Origin: Paenibacillus sp. E222
GTDB taxonomy: Bacteria > Bacillota > Bacilli > Paenibacillales > Paenibacillaceae
Reading direction: 5' to 3'
Assembly (NCBI RefSeq): GCF_013401555.1
Contig: NZ_CP058552.1
Coordinates: 6,696,001 to 6,760,000 of the forward strand
Length of the DNA stretch: 64,000 nucleotides
Each line of letters begins with the position of its first letter. Position 1 is the stretch's first letter. A program made the translations under genes and the position numbers. This document shows, one piece after another, positions 35,489 to 44,527 of this stretch. The notes beneath the pieces were generated by a model. That model worked only from the letters and a program-made list of their open reading frames with translations, was not told the origin of the DNA and did not search any database.

Positions 35489-38416
35489 TTACGGAAGACC
35501 AAATTCATTACGCTTGATCCGAATCTCGTCCTGAATATACTGGGTGTAATCCATGATGGATTCCCTGGCTTCCACTTGGCCAACAACCGTCTTGTAAAAT
35601 GCATTGAACAGATGACGTCCGGTAAAATAACCACCAGGCACTTCGGGAATTCCCTTTACCGTCTCGAATTGTGCCTTCAGATTCGCATAATCCTCAGCTG
35701 GCCACGGAAGTGAATCAAGTGCCTTAATGTTGGCCGTCGGATAACGTGCAGCCGCACCCATTAACCCTTCCATTTCGCGGCCAAACTCAGCCTGCACCGG
35801 TGTACTGGTCCACCATTTCATGAACTCCCACGCGGCCTCCTGATCTTTGGCGCTCTCCAGCATCATGACCGCACTGCCGCCACCCGGAACGTCCCGATTC
35901 AATGTTCCATCCGGCTGCACAGTCCCCGGAACAGGAACAAATCCCCATAATCCACGGATCTCCGGTGCAAATACAGACAGTTGGTTATACATCGTGTAAT
36001 CCGTCAGACCAATCGGCATCTGTCCGGTCCGGAAACGGTTGGCAAAGTCATACTCCCGCTCCAGCTTGTAATCGGTATAAAACTCTGTCCACTTCTTAAA
36101 GGTCTCAATTCCGATGCGCGAATCCAGATCCGATTCCTTGCCGTCATTCCGATAGAAGGAGCCGCCGTTCTGGAGCAGCATCGTGGCATACTGCGAGTTA
36201 GGCGGGATATTGACCCCCTGAATGTTGGCTTGGGCCACCACCGGCATGCCAAATTCCATATGATTTTTACTCAGAATCGCCAGCAGGCTCTCGACATCAT
36301 CCCACGTTTGAGGAACTTCAAGCCCCAGCTCTGCAAGCACATCTTTTCGATAAAACAACATATTAAAGGTCTGTGTCTCTGGCAGGGCGTACACGCCTGA
36401 ATCATAGGCGTACGGTACGATGGCACTGTCTCTAAACGCCTGTGCCACCGTGGTATAGTCACTGAACTGGGTGAGATCCACCGCCGAGTTCCGCATGGCA
36501 AAGTTCACCGGCAGATCATTGCCGATCTGCATCGCTACATCAGGTCCTTCACCCGACAAGGTGGCTGGCAACAGCGTACCCATGTTGACCAGCTTCAAAT
36601 TGACGTTAATGCCGCTCTCCGGTGTGAATGTCTCATCAATCATCGCTTTCATCGTGTTCGCCTGATCACGACCACTGCCGATCCAGACCGTCACCGTGCG
36701 CTGATCCTCTGATGTGGCTACGTTCCCGATCTGGTTATAATCAATGAAGAACGAGTGATAGAATGTCTTCGCTTCATGACCAAGCTTCGCCAGTGGACCC
36801 GTACCCGTTCCGGGAATGCTGCTGTCTAATGAAGCTATATAGAGAGCATCAATCTCAAGCGGTTGCTCGCGAGCCTGCTGCACCCATGTCCCCAGTCCGC
36901 CTGTGTTCGTTTTGTAAGCGGCAAGTCTTCTTGGAATGGTATCCGGCTTATCGATCATCTCATCCAGCTGTTGGGCCATCGTTTTGATCAACGCTTCCTG
37001 ATCGCTGGACTGGCCTGACAGAAGACGAAGTTGCCTTGCAACTTCCTTCAGACGTTTGCTTTCTCCGCTAAACACCTCCAGCAGATTCGGGATCTGCTTC
37101 TCCACCCGATAATCCCGGAATTCATCCGGCTTGGTGCCTGTAATCATTAGGATTCTCCGGTACATGGAGTTCAGGTTGTACAGGCTGTCCTCCACATTGC
37201 GAATAAGTGGTGCGAAGTCGCCCAGGCTGTTCTCCAGCCGAATGACATGTTTGCCTTTATCCAATTGGAACTTGTAAGCTTCCTCACCGCCCAGCACATC
37301 AATGCGATAGTCGCTTTGGTAACGGAACGGGGCTTTCATCATCTCCGCAAACGGAATCTCGTTATCGATGGTCAGCTTGCGTGTGGAATAGATGCCTTTG
37401 ACAAAATTTTGCTGAGCGGTAAAACCGATATGATAAAGTCCACTCTCCGGCACGTCCACTTCCCATTCGATCCACTGTCCTGGCAGACGCCAGTTAAAGC
37501 CACCAATCGTATTAATACGCACCTGGGAAGCGCTGTACGGAGATACGGCTGAACTTGATCTTTCACTGGTTGGATATAACGTAGGAGAAGATTTGGCAAC
37601 AGCCGCTTCCCCTTCAATTCGGATGAGCACATCCTTAGGCTGACCGGAAGAATCCGTCTGCTTGGCCCCCGCGGTTTCCGCATAAGCAACGGCTGGCTTA
37701 TCGTTGAATAGCCGTAGAGATTGAATTACCATGGGTTCGCGAGAGGATTTTAGGGTTAACGTGTGCTTTCCCTTTTCCAGATAGAACTTGAATGGAGCCT
37801 GTTCGTACCCGTCCGAGTCCTGAAATGTTTCTTCCATCCAACGCGGCTTCTCCACTTGTTTTGGGCGAAGATCATTGCCCTGATTATCCTGTTCAACAGC
37901 TTGTTGCTCATTGCCCCATACCCGGTCAAACTGCAAATAGGCGGCTTCCGCAAACGGAAGTTCACCGTCAATGTACAATGCACGCTCAATGGCCGAACTC
38001 TTGCCTTCTACGGGAAAATAGACAGCAGAGAGGTTGTACAGTCCGGTTTCCGGTACGTCAACTACCCAGTCGATCTCGCCTGTCTCCCCGGTATAAAGGG
38101 ATACACCCGGCCTGCCCTCATAATCCTTCAGCTTACGTACCTCTTCACCCTCTGCCCGTATGTAGTCTCCTGCTTCGATGGTCATATCTACATCCGGTCT
38201 TGAGGCCTCGCCTGCCTGGGACAGGTATTGATCATATCCGTTCTTCTGCCTCGTCTGCTGCAAGATGGCATCCACCTCGATGGCAGGCAAACTGCCAGAA
38301 GGCACAACTGCACTCTTTACACCTGCACCGGAAGTAAGCAAAAGTATGACGCAGGCTGCCGCCGCTGCAATGACTATGGGCAGAACCCATTTCTTTCGTT
38401 GTAGAATTCCAGCCAT
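35489..38416 (-). CDS. Membrane-anchored fusion: two CBM-like modules plus ABC binding protein
   Basis: Protein of about 975 residues with an unusual domain order. It has an N-terminal membrane helix (WVLPIVIAAAAACVILLL, no lipobox), two beta-sandwich modules of CBM6/35-like appearance (about 75-235 and 260-410) and a helical linker (about 430-510). A full family 1 binding-protein domain (about 590-960) follows. Each module has the WVVDVPETGLYNLS or WEVDVPESGLYHIG core and a KGKHTLTLKSS or KGKHVIRLENS strand. The ATG at 38416 has GGAGG 9 nt upstream; an earlier in-frame codon at 38452 has none. The permease pair follows directly. It may hold polysaccharide chains at the membrane while delivering fragments. 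Confidence 0.88.
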   Translation of the reverse strand: MAGILQRKKWVLPIVIAAAAACVILLLTSGAGVKSAVVPSGSLPAIEVDAILQQTRQKNGYDQYLSQAGEASRPDVDMTIEAGDYIRAEGEEVRKLKDYEGRPGVSLYTGETGEIDWVVDVPETGLYNLSAVYFPVEGKSSAIERALYIDGELPFAEAAYLQFDRVWGNEQQAVEQDNQGNDLRPKQVEKPRWMEETFQDSDGYEQAPFKFYLEKGKHTLTLKSSREPMVIQSLRLFNDKPAVAYAETAGAKQTDSSGQPKDVLIRIEGEAAVAKSSPTLYPTSERSSSAVSPYSASQVRINTIGGFNWRLPGQWIEWEVDVPESGLYHIGFTAQQNFVKGIYSTRKLTIDNEIPFAEMMKAPFRYQSDYRIDVLGGEEAYKFQLDKGKHVIRLENSLGDFAPLIRNVEDSLYNLNSMYRRILMITGTKPDEFRDYRVEKQIPNLLEVFSGESKRLKEVARQLRLLSGQSSDQEALIKTMAQQLDEMIDKPDTIPRRLAAYKTNTGGLGTWVQQAREQPLEIDALYIASLDSSIPGTGTGPLAKLGHEAKTFYHSFFIDYNQIGNVATSEDQRTVTVWIGSGRDQANTMKAMIDETFTPESGINVNLKLVNMGTLLPATLSGEGPDVAMQIGNDLPVNFAMRNSAVDLTQFSDYTTVAQAFRDSAIVPYAYDSGVYALPETQTFNMLFYRKDVLAELGLEVPQTWDDVESLLAILSKNHMEFGMPVVAQANIQGVNIPPNSQYATMLLQNGGSFYRNDGKESDLDSRIGIETFKKWTEFYTDYKLEREYDFANRFRTGQMPIGLTDYTMYNQLSVFAPEIRGLWGFVPVPGTVQPDGTLNRDVPGGGSAVMMLESAKDQEAAWEFMKWWTSTPVQAEFGREMEGLMGAAARYPTANIKALDSLPWPAEDYANLKAQFETVKGIPEVPGGYFTGRHLFNAFYKTVVGQVEARESIMDYTQYIQDEIRIKRNEFGLP

Positions 38417-38532
38417 CCTACGAGCCCTCCTCATCAAGGCTGATGCCAGCAATGCCTAATTGGTGATACAGGAAAAGAGGTACCCATGCGCGAGCCCGGA
38501 CACGATGCACCCCTGTCTGAATCATGCTGGTA

Positions 38533-39909
38533 TTATGGTTTGCCAAGCTTATCGACTGCCGCTTGTGCCTGTGCTTTATACTTCTCGGCTGTTGCTGTAA
38601 CGGAAGCATTGTTTTTGATAATGTCGTTTACATAGTCACCGATTGGATAACCCGCGTAGGCGTCATCGAGCAGGATGCGGCCCGTTCCCGCGATATGGTC
38701 GCGAATCATGGCGATGTCCTTCTCGTCGGTATAACGGCTTTCCAGGTAATCCTGACCTGGGTACTCTTCGATCTGTGGAATGTCGAAGGTTTCTTCATAG
38801 ATTTGGTATACCATTTTAGGATCTTCCACACCTTTGGGAATGAATTTTGCTGAGGCAGCGTTGTTGGCGTATGTTACATCCTTGTTGCCCTGAGGACCGT
38901 TCGGAATGGGTACGACTCCAGCAGCAAAGGTGATATCGCCCAACTGCCATTCCGCAGCAGTGAACAAAGCCACATCTCCATCCTTGAATGTGTTGCTTTC
39001 CTCCCAGTTCGTTTTGTCACCTGTTTTGACTTTCACAACATTCTCGACGTTATACAGGCGTTTGATGAATTCGGCAGCTTCAATCGTTTTCGGATCGGAC
39101 AATCCTTCTTTTGAATGTTCGTCATCTACAATCGTGCCGCCATTGGCTGCAGTAAAGTGACGAAGCACATCAATCGCCCAGCCGGAGAACCCGTATACGT
39201 CAATTTTTCCGTCGTTATCCGTATCTTTAGTTGCCTGTTTCGCCAGCTCCATGAATTTATCCCAATTCCATTCGCCTTTGTTATAAAGCTCCTGAGGATC
39301 AGGTAACGACAGCTTCTTGAACAAGTCACGGTTATAGTGAAGTCCCAGACCGATGCTGGTTGGAGATTCAAATGCGTAGTAGTTGCCTGCGATGGCAGGG
39401 TATTTAGCGATCAGGTTTGCCTCTTGGTTGATGTTATTCTCAGCTGTGGTGAATTCGGAGATCGGAAGCAGTTGCCCTTTGAGGATGGCGGGTAATGCGG
39501 ATTTGTACTCCATCTGAACGATGTCTGCGAACGGTTCGCCAGCCAGCGCTGTCGTTGTAAATTTGTTCATGTATTCTTCGAATGGTACATTCACAAACTC
39601 GATTTTTACGTTGTATTTCTTCTCGACTTCAGCGATTTTATCCAGTCTCGCCTTATCCGATGCGGTCTCCCCCGCTGGCTTCAGATCCCACCAGGCCGCA
39701 ACCTTGATGACACGTCCACCCAAATCAGGTGCATCGACTGCCACTTCTTCTGTTCCGCCTTCTTTGTCTGTCTCGACGGTTCCCGTGCTATTACCCGAAT
39801 TCGTTGGTGCATCAGCAGCCGGCTGGGCCGTACCCCCACCACTGCAAGCGGATACAAAAAGCATTACGGCCAATAACACGAGCGGCAAAACGTTCCATTT
39901 TCTAGTCAC
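38533..39909 (-). CDS. Sugar-binding lipoprotein (extracellular solute-binding family 1)
   Basis: A 458-residue lipoprotein. The signal ends in the lipobox FVSACSGG with Cys at 22, followed by a Gly/Thr/Asp-rich linker. The mature domain has YNVKIEFVNVPFEEYMNKF, TALAGEPFADIVQM and a C-terminal helical lobe, typical of CUT1 binding proteins. GTG 39909 follows GGGGAGG. It is the first gene of the 14-kb operon, directly behind the promoter region with the LacI-type dyad. The second, fused binding protein follows after 116 bp, so the first importer has two candidate binding proteins. Confidence 0.9.
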   Translation of the reverse strand: MTRKWNVLPLVLLAVMLFVSACSGGGTAQPAADAPTNSGNSTGTVETDKEGGTEEVAVDAPDLGGRVIKVAAWWDLKPAGETASDKARLDKIAEVEKKYNVKIEFVNVPFEEYMNKFTTTALAGEPFADIVQMEYKSALPAILKGQLLPISEFTTAENNINQEANLIAKYPAIAGNYYAFESPTSIGLGLHYNRDLFKKLSLPDPQELYNKGEWNWDKFMELAKQATKDTDNDGKIDVYGFSGWAIDVLRHFTAANGGTIVDDEHSKEGLSDPKTIEAAEFIKRLYNVENVVKVKTGDKTNWEESNTFKDGDVALFTAAEWQLGDITFAAGVVPIPNGPQGNKDVTYANNAASAKFIPKGVEDPKMVYQIYEETFDIPQIEEYPGQDYLESRYTDEKDIAMIRDHIAGTGRILLDDAYAGYPIGDYVNDIIKNNASVTATAEKYKAQAQAAVDKLGKP

Positions 39910-40037
39910 GATTTTAACAACCTCCCCGAATGTGTATACAAATCATGATCCGGCATAACTCCCTGACTCCCATTTCCCCTAATGAAATTCGATGACCACC
40001 ACCATTTGTTATTTTAACGTTTGGTTTTGACAAACAA

Positions 40038-40072
40038 AATTTAACATAGCAAAATGTAAGCGTCAACATTTT
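40038..40072 (-). promoter_or_regulatory. Operon promoter overlapping a LacI-type operator dyad
   Basis: Positions 40051-40072 form an inverted repeat AAAATGT-N8-ACATTTT centred on CG, the usual LacI-family layout. On the minus strand its right part supplies TTGACG (40061-40066) as -35, and TAAATT (40038-40043) lies 17 nt downstream as -10. A bound repressor would cover the -35. The site is about 130 bp before the binding-lipoprotein start and about 360 bp before the divergent LacI gene. Confidence 0.6.
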
Positions 40073-40430
40073 TATTGTTAACATTTTCTATTTATTCTGA
40101 TAAAATGCTGTTATATCGCTTTAATCCCTTATATCACAGCATATTATCCATACACCTTTCTGAGTACCATCTTATTTAAAACAAAAACAAATCCAAGAAT
40201 TTTGTTATTTTATAAAATAACAAAAGATAATAACTCATTCAAAATTCGCCTTTTTCTACCGCGACATGTCCATCACCAAGGTCAATTTCCGTCGTTATAT
40301 GTATGAGACACTAACATTTTTACTTCTACAGCCGTTATTAGATTAAGAGAAATACATCATGATATACTAGAAGCAGATTTATTTCGCAATGTAAGGAATA
40401 TGGCAGAACTACGAGTGTAAGGATGGTATG

Positions 40431-41468
40431 ATGAAGACGAAGGTAACAATTCAGGAAATTGCACATTTTACAGGTCTGTCGAAATTTGCGGTCTCACGAG
40501 CTCTGTCCGGAAAATCAGGTGTCAGTGAGCAGACACGGGACGTTATTCTTAAGGCCGCTGGCAAACTTGGATATTTCAAAGATAACAGCATGTTGTCTGG
40601 TGATATGTATAGCAGCAATGAACTTCAGGACCCGCAGAACACGCGGTGGAGTGGCACCATTTTGATTTTGTTTCCTAATGTTCGTTATCAGAATCAGGAA
40701 TCCGTATATTGGGGGCCTGTCTTTAACGGGATATCCTCCAGACTGAACCAGAAAGGCATCAATATTCTTACTCTGACCGAGCCTTCTGCGGATCAACTAT
40801 TCACGTTGCTGAATCCGGATGCCATTCGTGGCATTATTACGGTGGGTTCCATCTCGACACCTATTTTGCTTGAAATCAAGCGTCTGGGCATTCCCGTCGT
40901 CATGGTGGATCATCTGGACCCCGTCTTTCATAGTGACAGTATTTTCACAGACAATTTTGCTTCCATGCGTGATATTATGCTCTATTTGCTGCGCAAGGGA
41001 TTCAAACGGTTTCAGTTTGTTGGAAATACCAGTGACGCCCACAGCTTCTATGAACGATGGGTCGCCTATACTTCGGTATTAATGGGTCATGGATTGGAGA
41101 TGAATCAGATCCCCGAACTAAACAGCCCGGATATGGATGATTTTCGCAAGACGTTTACTTCCGTCATTCATGAGGGGAATTTGCCTGAGGTTTTTGTCTG
41201 TGCCAATGACTTCTATGCGCTATACACCATCGAGGCTCTGGAGAGCATGGGGATTAGTGTACCCGATCAGTGCGTAGTCACCGGTTTCGATAATGTGTAC
41301 GACAATATCCCTGTACTTGCCACGGTTAATGTAAACAAGGAGCTGCTTGGTGCGCGTGCGGTCGACCAGATGTTATGGCGAATTGTAAACCCGGAGAGTA
41401 ATGTAGAGAAAAAGCTGATTCTTGCTGATGTGATGATTCGGGAACAGTACGGAAGACATAGCGGATAA
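40431..41468 (+). CDS. LacI family transcriptional regulator
   Basis: A 345-residue regulator. The N-terminal DNA-binding domain (about 3-50) reads TIQEIAHFTGLSKFAVSRAL with a following SEQTRDVILKAAGKLGY. The rest is a periplasmic-binding-like effector domain: GPVFNGISSRLNQKGINIL, IPVVMVDHLD, and VFVCANDFYALYTIEAL. The ATG at 40431 is favoured over 40428 for spacing to AAGGA. It is divergent from the 14-kb operon, and an operator-like dyad is present in that promoter. Control by an imported oligosaccharide is the likely mode. A terminator follows. Confidence 0.92.
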   Translation: MKTKVTIQEIAHFTGLSKFAVSRALSGKSGVSEQTRDVILKAAGKLGYFKDNSMLSGDMYSSNELQDPQNTRWSGTILILFPNVRYQNQESVYWGPVFNGISSRLNQKGINILTLTEPSADQLFTLLNPDAIRGIITVGSISTPILLEIKRLGIPVVMVDHLDPVFHSDSIFTDNFASMRDIMLYLLRKGFKRFQFVGNTSDAHSFYERWVAYTSVLMGHGLEMNQIPELNSPDMDDFRKTFTSVIHEGNLPEVFVCANDFYALYTIEALESMGISVPDQCVVTGFDNVYDNIPVLATVNVNKELLGARAVDQMLWRIVNPESNVEKKLILADVMIREQYGRHSG

Positions 41469-41490
41469 AAGTAAGGTGCCCATAGACAGC

Positions 41491-41534
41491 AAAACACCCC
41501 CATAACCAGTATTCGACTGGCTTGGGGGTATTTG
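41491..41534. terminator. Bidirectional terminator between lacI-type gene and DUF4272 gene
   Basis: AACACCCCCATAACCAGT and ACTGG-TTGGGGGTATT form a long stem around ATTCG. The right arm ends in TATTTGAATTT and the left is preceded by AAAA, so it can work for both convergent genes. Confidence 0.85.
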
Positions 41535-41577
41535 AATTTGGATGCCATCCAAAAATAGTTGATGTTAAAAGTCCATT

Positions 41578-42756
41578 CTACGTATCTGTCCGTACATCAT
41601 CCCAATCCTGATCCAGATAACAGATCAGCCAGTTCAGCGCACGGTGGCGTTCGTAGGCCACTCCACCATTCAGACCTCCGGGAGGTGTTTGCTCCTTCAC
41701 ACGATTGTCTACACACACCCAGTTGTAGCGGTAGATTAGATCCGCTGCATCCAAAATCTCGCTTTTGGAGCGAAATTGTGCCCCGGCTACAAAGGCTTCA
41801 ACATCGTCACATTGCTGCAAATATCCTACATCCTGTCCTACGTTACAAAGATTTACTGGTGCTCCAAGTTCCTTGACATAGCCTAGCGCCCATAACATCA
41901 AATGATAAGCCTCATACCCCCATGAAAAGGAGACTACCTCCTGATGCTCTGCCCCATGCTGCTCCACAAATCTTCTCTCCACAGGTGAAAAGAATGAAGT
42001 CGCATCATACTTGTCGATCACTTCCCGGACCAGCGCTGCTGTATCTTCTGCGCTCTCCCCCGCTCCCAGGCATTCACCCTTGAGAGCTGCAATACAAAGA
42101 GCTACCGCACGTTGAGCCACTTCTTGAACACTGCGGATCGTAGTATGCTCATCCCCGGCTCTTGCAGGCAAATGAAGATTGAATGGGATTCCTTGCTGGG
42201 TTAGAAGCTGCTCCGAGCGCTCTTTGCGCAGCATTGCAGATTCCGACGGGGGTCTGACATCATCCAGAAAACTGGTGTGCGCTGTCACTTGGTAATCCTC
42301 CACTTCGGATTCTCCGTTGACATCCAACAGCAGCTGACCTTGCGCGTTCAGCAAGGAGCCACCTCCCCAGAAGATGATTGCATCCAGCGCATCGGCTAGA
42401 TGCAATAATTCATTAAAGAATTCTTCGGAAATGTCCTCTTCCGTCTCGATCCCAACAACCATATTCAGTGTAGAACATTTAATCAATACCTTTTCTTGCA
42501 GTGAAGCATTCTTCCCCTCAATCTGACTCAGAAACCCCAGCATCCCCTGTATCATAGCCGTAAATTCTTCAGGGTGTGTCTGGATCGTCATGATATTGAA
42601 GCCCTTTGTTTTCTTACTAAATAACTTTTTGCGTGTAACTTGAATATGGGTTTTGTCTTCCTTACGCTCAATTGTATCCTGAGGGTATATGGATTGAATC
42701 ATTTCAAACAGCTGATCGAGGTCAAACTGCGAGCTGTATATCGCACAATTTCTCAT
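41578..42756 (-). CDS. DUF4272 domain protein
   Basis: A 392-residue cytoplasmic protein. The second half carries the DUF4272 pattern: RKERSEQLLTQQGIPFNLHL, VQEVAQRAVALCIAAL, then VVSFSWGYEAYHLMLWALGY and ILDAADLIYRYNWVCVDNR. Its function is unknown. The N-terminal half (CAIYSSQFDLDQLFEMIQ) is a separate alpha/beta region with a IIFWGGGSLLNAQGQLLLD strand. ATG 42756 is used because AAGGTG lies 7 nt before it. A repeat element separates it from the RtcB gene upstream. Confidence 0.82.
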   Translation of the reverse strand: MRNCAIYSSQFDLDQLFEMIQSIYPQDTIERKEDKTHIQVTRKKLFSKKTKGFNIMTIQTHPEEFTAMIQGMLGFLSQIEGKNASLQEKVLIKCSTLNMVVGIETEEDISEEFFNELLHLADALDAIIFWGGGSLLNAQGQLLLDVNGESEVEDYQVTAHTSFLDDVRPPSESAMLRKERSEQLLTQQGIPFNLHLPARAGDEHTTIRSVQEVAQRAVALCIAALKGECLGAGESAEDTAALVREVIDKYDATSFFSPVERRFVEQHGAEHQEVVSFSWGYEAYHLMLWALGYVKELGAPVNLCNVGQDVGYLQQCDDVEAFVAGAQFRSKSEILDAADLIYRYNWVCVDNRVKEQTPPGGLNGGVAYERHRALNWLICYLDQDWDDVRTDT

Positions 42757-42828
42757 GAGGTTCACCTTCTTCTTTCTATATAAGTTCAACTAATAAATAT
42801 TTACACTGGCACTCCGATGACAGAACAA

Positions 42829-42920
42829 CCTTCCGATCGCTGTTATCCCCAGATTTTGTTGATTCCCTTCTCCAAAGGGAAAAATCCGGGGATAAAGGCG
42901 AGGTCTATGCTTCCGATGCA
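42829..42920. repeat. Hairpin repeat family B, copy 1
   Basis: CTTCCGATCGCTGTTATCCCC begins the element. TTATCCCCAGATTTT pairs with AAAATCCGGGGATAA over 15 bp with one mismatch, with an inner TTCCCTT/AAAGGGA hairpin, and AAAGGCGA follows the right arm. A related copy is at 59892-59975. It lies between two tandem minus-strand genes. Confidence 0.7.
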
Positions 42921-43009
42921 GCTTTCTTTCAGAAAGCTTTTAGCTTCGCTTCTTCAGGTTCATTCTGTCCTCTCCGTTGTTGTGTAAATGTTGAGTTGAA
43001 CATATATAA

Positions 43010-44230
43010 CTAGTCCTTATACGGGTCGAATTCATTGCCTCCGGCCATTGCGACACCTACGGGACGCAGGATATGGTTGATTTTCAAGGTATGCGCATGC
43101 GCATTCAGCACGTCCTGCAGCTTCTTGTACACAAATGGACTTTCATCCGTTCCTGCACCCCGAAGCTCCACACCATAGGCACGAATCGCCGCTTGCATCT
43201 GTTCTTCGCTGATCTCGCCGCCCATGCGTGTGCGCAGCTTGTAATTCATTTTGCCAGCCGCCTGGGTTCGGCTCATAATCCGACCTGCACCATGAACAGT
43301 GCTGCGGAAAGACTCGGTATTCTCTTCGCTGTGGATTCCTTCCACGATTACCGAGATATCTCCCATGCTTCCGCCCACAAAACCGAGCTGTCCCGGTGCC
43401 AGCGGTGTTGCTCCTTTGCGGACCACCACGACCTCTTCGCCCATATGCTGTTCTTTCCAGGCAAAGTTATGGTGGTTATGAACCGAATACTCTGCGCTCG
43501 CCCCGAGAATGCCGAGAACCTGTTCAATCACATAATCACGCCCTGCATACGCATACCGGCCAGCGAGAGTCATTCCGTCCCAATACATATCACCCATTTC
43601 ACTCTTGAGGTCAAACAGTGTTGGTGGCTGGTCCATCGATTCTCCCGGCGCTTTGCTACTGAATGTACGTCCGGCAGCCAGATTCAGAAAACCACTGGCG
43701 ACCTTATGGCCAAAGCCGCGACTGCCAAAGTGGTTTGCAATCCATACTTTACCCGTCGCCTCTTCCACAAAAATGTCGACAAAATGATTGCCGCTACCCA
43801 CTGTTCCCAGCTGATTGCGCGCGAGTGTCTTCAACTTGTGCTGTAGTCCAGGCTCAATGGAATCAAACAGCTTCCAGCTGGCATCCTCAAACAGTTCGTG
43901 CTCCACAGGTGTTGGGTTGTTCCGTCCTACACCGAAGGATATGGTTGAGTTAATGTCATCCATAATAACAGCAATCTGGTCCCGGATATCGTCCCACATC
44001 AGGTTGGTGCGTACAGCCTTGTTGCCGCAGGCAATATCATATCCAACCCCTGACGGACTGATCATGTTCCGGTAGGCAACGACGCCCCCGATGGGTTGTG
44101 AATATCCTTTGTGATGGTCCGCCATTAGAGCCACGCCCAATACATCTCCATACTGCGAGCAAGTCACCGCCTGACTTACCGCATTCTCCAGCGGCTCCCC
44201 CCAGACTTTAATGTTATCTACGATACGCAT
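43010..44230 (-). CDS. rtcB: RtcB family RNA ligase/repair protein
   Basis: A 406-residue RtcB homologue (3'-phosphate RNA ligase family, GTP and manganese dependent). The metal site includes Cys in GVGYDIACG (about 68), LGTVGSGNHF (about 145-154), VWIANHFGSRG and SVHNHHNFAW. HGAGRIMSRTQA carries the His that is guanylylated in characterised RtcB. It is shorter than archaeal RtcB and resembles the bacterial stand-alone type. No archease gene or rtcR-like regulator is adjacent, so its trigger (RNA damage, tRNA cleavage) is not visible here. Confidence 0.92.
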   Translation of the reverse strand: MRIVDNIKVWGEPLENAVSQAVTCSQYGDVLGVALMADHHKGYSQPIGGVVAYRNMISPSGVGYDIACGNKAVRTNLMWDDIRDQIAVIMDDINSTISFGVGRNNPTPVEHELFEDASWKLFDSIEPGLQHKLKTLARNQLGTVGSGNHFVDIFVEEATGKVWIANHFGSRGFGHKVASGFLNLAAGRTFSSKAPGESMDQPPTLFDLKSEMGDMYWDGMTLAGRYAYAGRDYVIEQVLGILGASAEYSVHNHHNFAWKEQHMGEEVVVVRKGATPLAPGQLGFVGGSMGDISVIVEGIHSEENTESFRSTVHGAGRIMSRTQAAGKMNYKLRTRMGGEISEEQMQAAIRAYGVELRGAGTDESPFVYKKLQDVLNAHAHTLKINHILRPVGVAMAGGNEFDPYKD

Positions 44231-44439
44231 GATCCAGTTAACCTCCTGTCTTATACAAACACTTTGTATATATTACCAAAAAATATGCCATATGGGCAGT
44301 AAATCACTTCCTGCTGGAGGATACACATTGCCCCCTCCAATTGCATCCCCTCTACCTCTCGCTAAACATTATCATGTAATCTGAGATTGTTTAATTTTAT
44401 TATATTGTATTTTATACTAAACAAAATGACATATATATA

Positions 44440-44468
44440 TTGCAAAAAGACTCAAATAGTATTATTAT
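44440..44468 (+). promoter_or_regulatory. Sigma-A-like promoter for the 44528 gene
   Basis: TTGCAA (44440-44445) and TATTAT (44463-44468) are 17 nt apart, in an AT-rich region 60 bp before the membrane-protein start. The remaining 44231-44439 stretch is AT-rich without other recognisable signals. Confidence 0.6.
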
Positions 44469-44527
44469 GAAGTCCATAGGGAATATTTCCCACATGTACA
44501 GAAATCTTTATAAAGGAGAGGTCCAGC

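Noticed and set aside
42790..43009. Insertion sequence remnant
   Set aside because: The hairpin repeat is short, without transposase fragments or target duplications that I could see.
43073..43846. 257-codon open frame on the plus strand
   Set aside because: Antisense to RtcB, rich in His, Cys and Arg as expected for a shadow frame, with no ribosome binding site.
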